Assembly: GCA_021324715.1 (NCBI GenBank)
Contig: JAJPIN010000207.1
Location: 1-5,396, forward strand
Direction: 5' to 3'
Origin: Nitrososphaeria archaeon
GTDB taxonomy: Archaea; Thermoproteota; Nitrososphaeria; Nitrososphaerales; Nitrososphaeraceae
Length of the DNA stretch: 5,396 nucleotides
Below, in pieces: positions 5,283 through 5,396 of the stretch; position 1 is the stretch's first letter; each line of letters opens with the position of its first letter. A program made the translations under genes and the position numbers. The notes beneath the pieces are model-generated. The model was not told the origin of the DNA. It made no database searches and was given only the letters and a program-made list of their open reading frames with translations.

Positions 5283-5396
5283 ATGGTATTCCTAGATATA
5301 GATAATAAAAGATACACGTGGGCTGGAAATTCAATTATTAGATCATCTATAGGAGACCTTGATAATGACTTGATACGGGTCGGAACAGTTGATAAT
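5283..5396 (+). CDS. Unknown protein, 5' end only (runs off the window)
   Basis: An ATG opens a frame of 38 codons that is still open at the right edge. The visible sequence begins MVFLDIDNKRYTWAGNSI and continues IRSSIGDLDNDLIRVGTVDN, soluble in character with no signal peptide and no motif I can name. There is no Shine-Dalgarno site; the upstream stretch CTACAAATAAT at 5259-5269 could be a weak TATA element about 20 bases before the ATG. The length and function are unknown, and a longer upstream start is not excluded. Confidence 0.5.
   Translation, partial: MVFLDIDNKRYTWAGNSIIRSSIGDLDNDLIRVGTVDN

Overview
The window looks archaeal, most likely from an AT-rich soil-type ammonia oxidiser of the Nitrososphaeria (Thaumarchaeota), close to Nitrosocosmicus in style. 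This is inference. It rests on the AT-rich sequence, the lack of convincing Shine-Dalgarno sites, TATA-like boxes about 25-27 bases upstream of several start codons (leaderless-type promoters), an oligo-T 3' end, and a mix of archaeal-style ParB with genes of bacterial flavour. Gene spacing is loose, as in an accessory region. No transposase, integrase, CRISPR array, rRNA or complete tRNA is visible.

Layout from left to right: (i) a small coiled-coil protein with two C-terminal membrane segments on + (12-488, possibly cut at its 5' end); (ii) a 180-base gap with a weak tRNA-3'-end-like stretch on the minus strand; (iii) a minus-strand two-gene operon, an alpha/beta hydrolase of the haloalkane/fluoroacetate dehalogenase-epoxide hydrolase type (992-1879), followed in the same frame by a small ferredoxin-like-fold protein (671-985) whose only full-length start is ATT; (iv) a divergent + strand gene for a ribbon-helix-helix (RHH) regulator with an unfamiliar C-terminal domain (1967-2623); (v) a membrane-anchored, extracytoplasmic HNH-nuclease-like protein on minus (2748-3329); (vi) a 439-base gap holding a ParB-like gene remnant; (vii) an orphan ParB-like protein on minus (3769-4680) with a doubtful 74-residue frame upstream; (viii) a 391-base AT-rich gap; (ix) the first 38 codons of an unknown + strand gene running off the right edge.

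The most interesting unit is the hydrolase / small protein / RHH regulator cluster. The short divergent intergenic region carries two copies of AGATATCTAGATATCT. Each copy is two tandem 8-bp palindromes (AGATATCT), the same architecture as the met boxes (AGACGTCT) bound by the RHH repressor MetJ. One copy lies between the TATA box and start of the hydrolase gene, and the other abuts the TATA box of the regulator gene, so one repressor could shut both promoters. This suggests a self-regulated, possibly substrate- or thiol-responsive hydrolase operon. The ligand and chemistry cannot be told from sequence alone.
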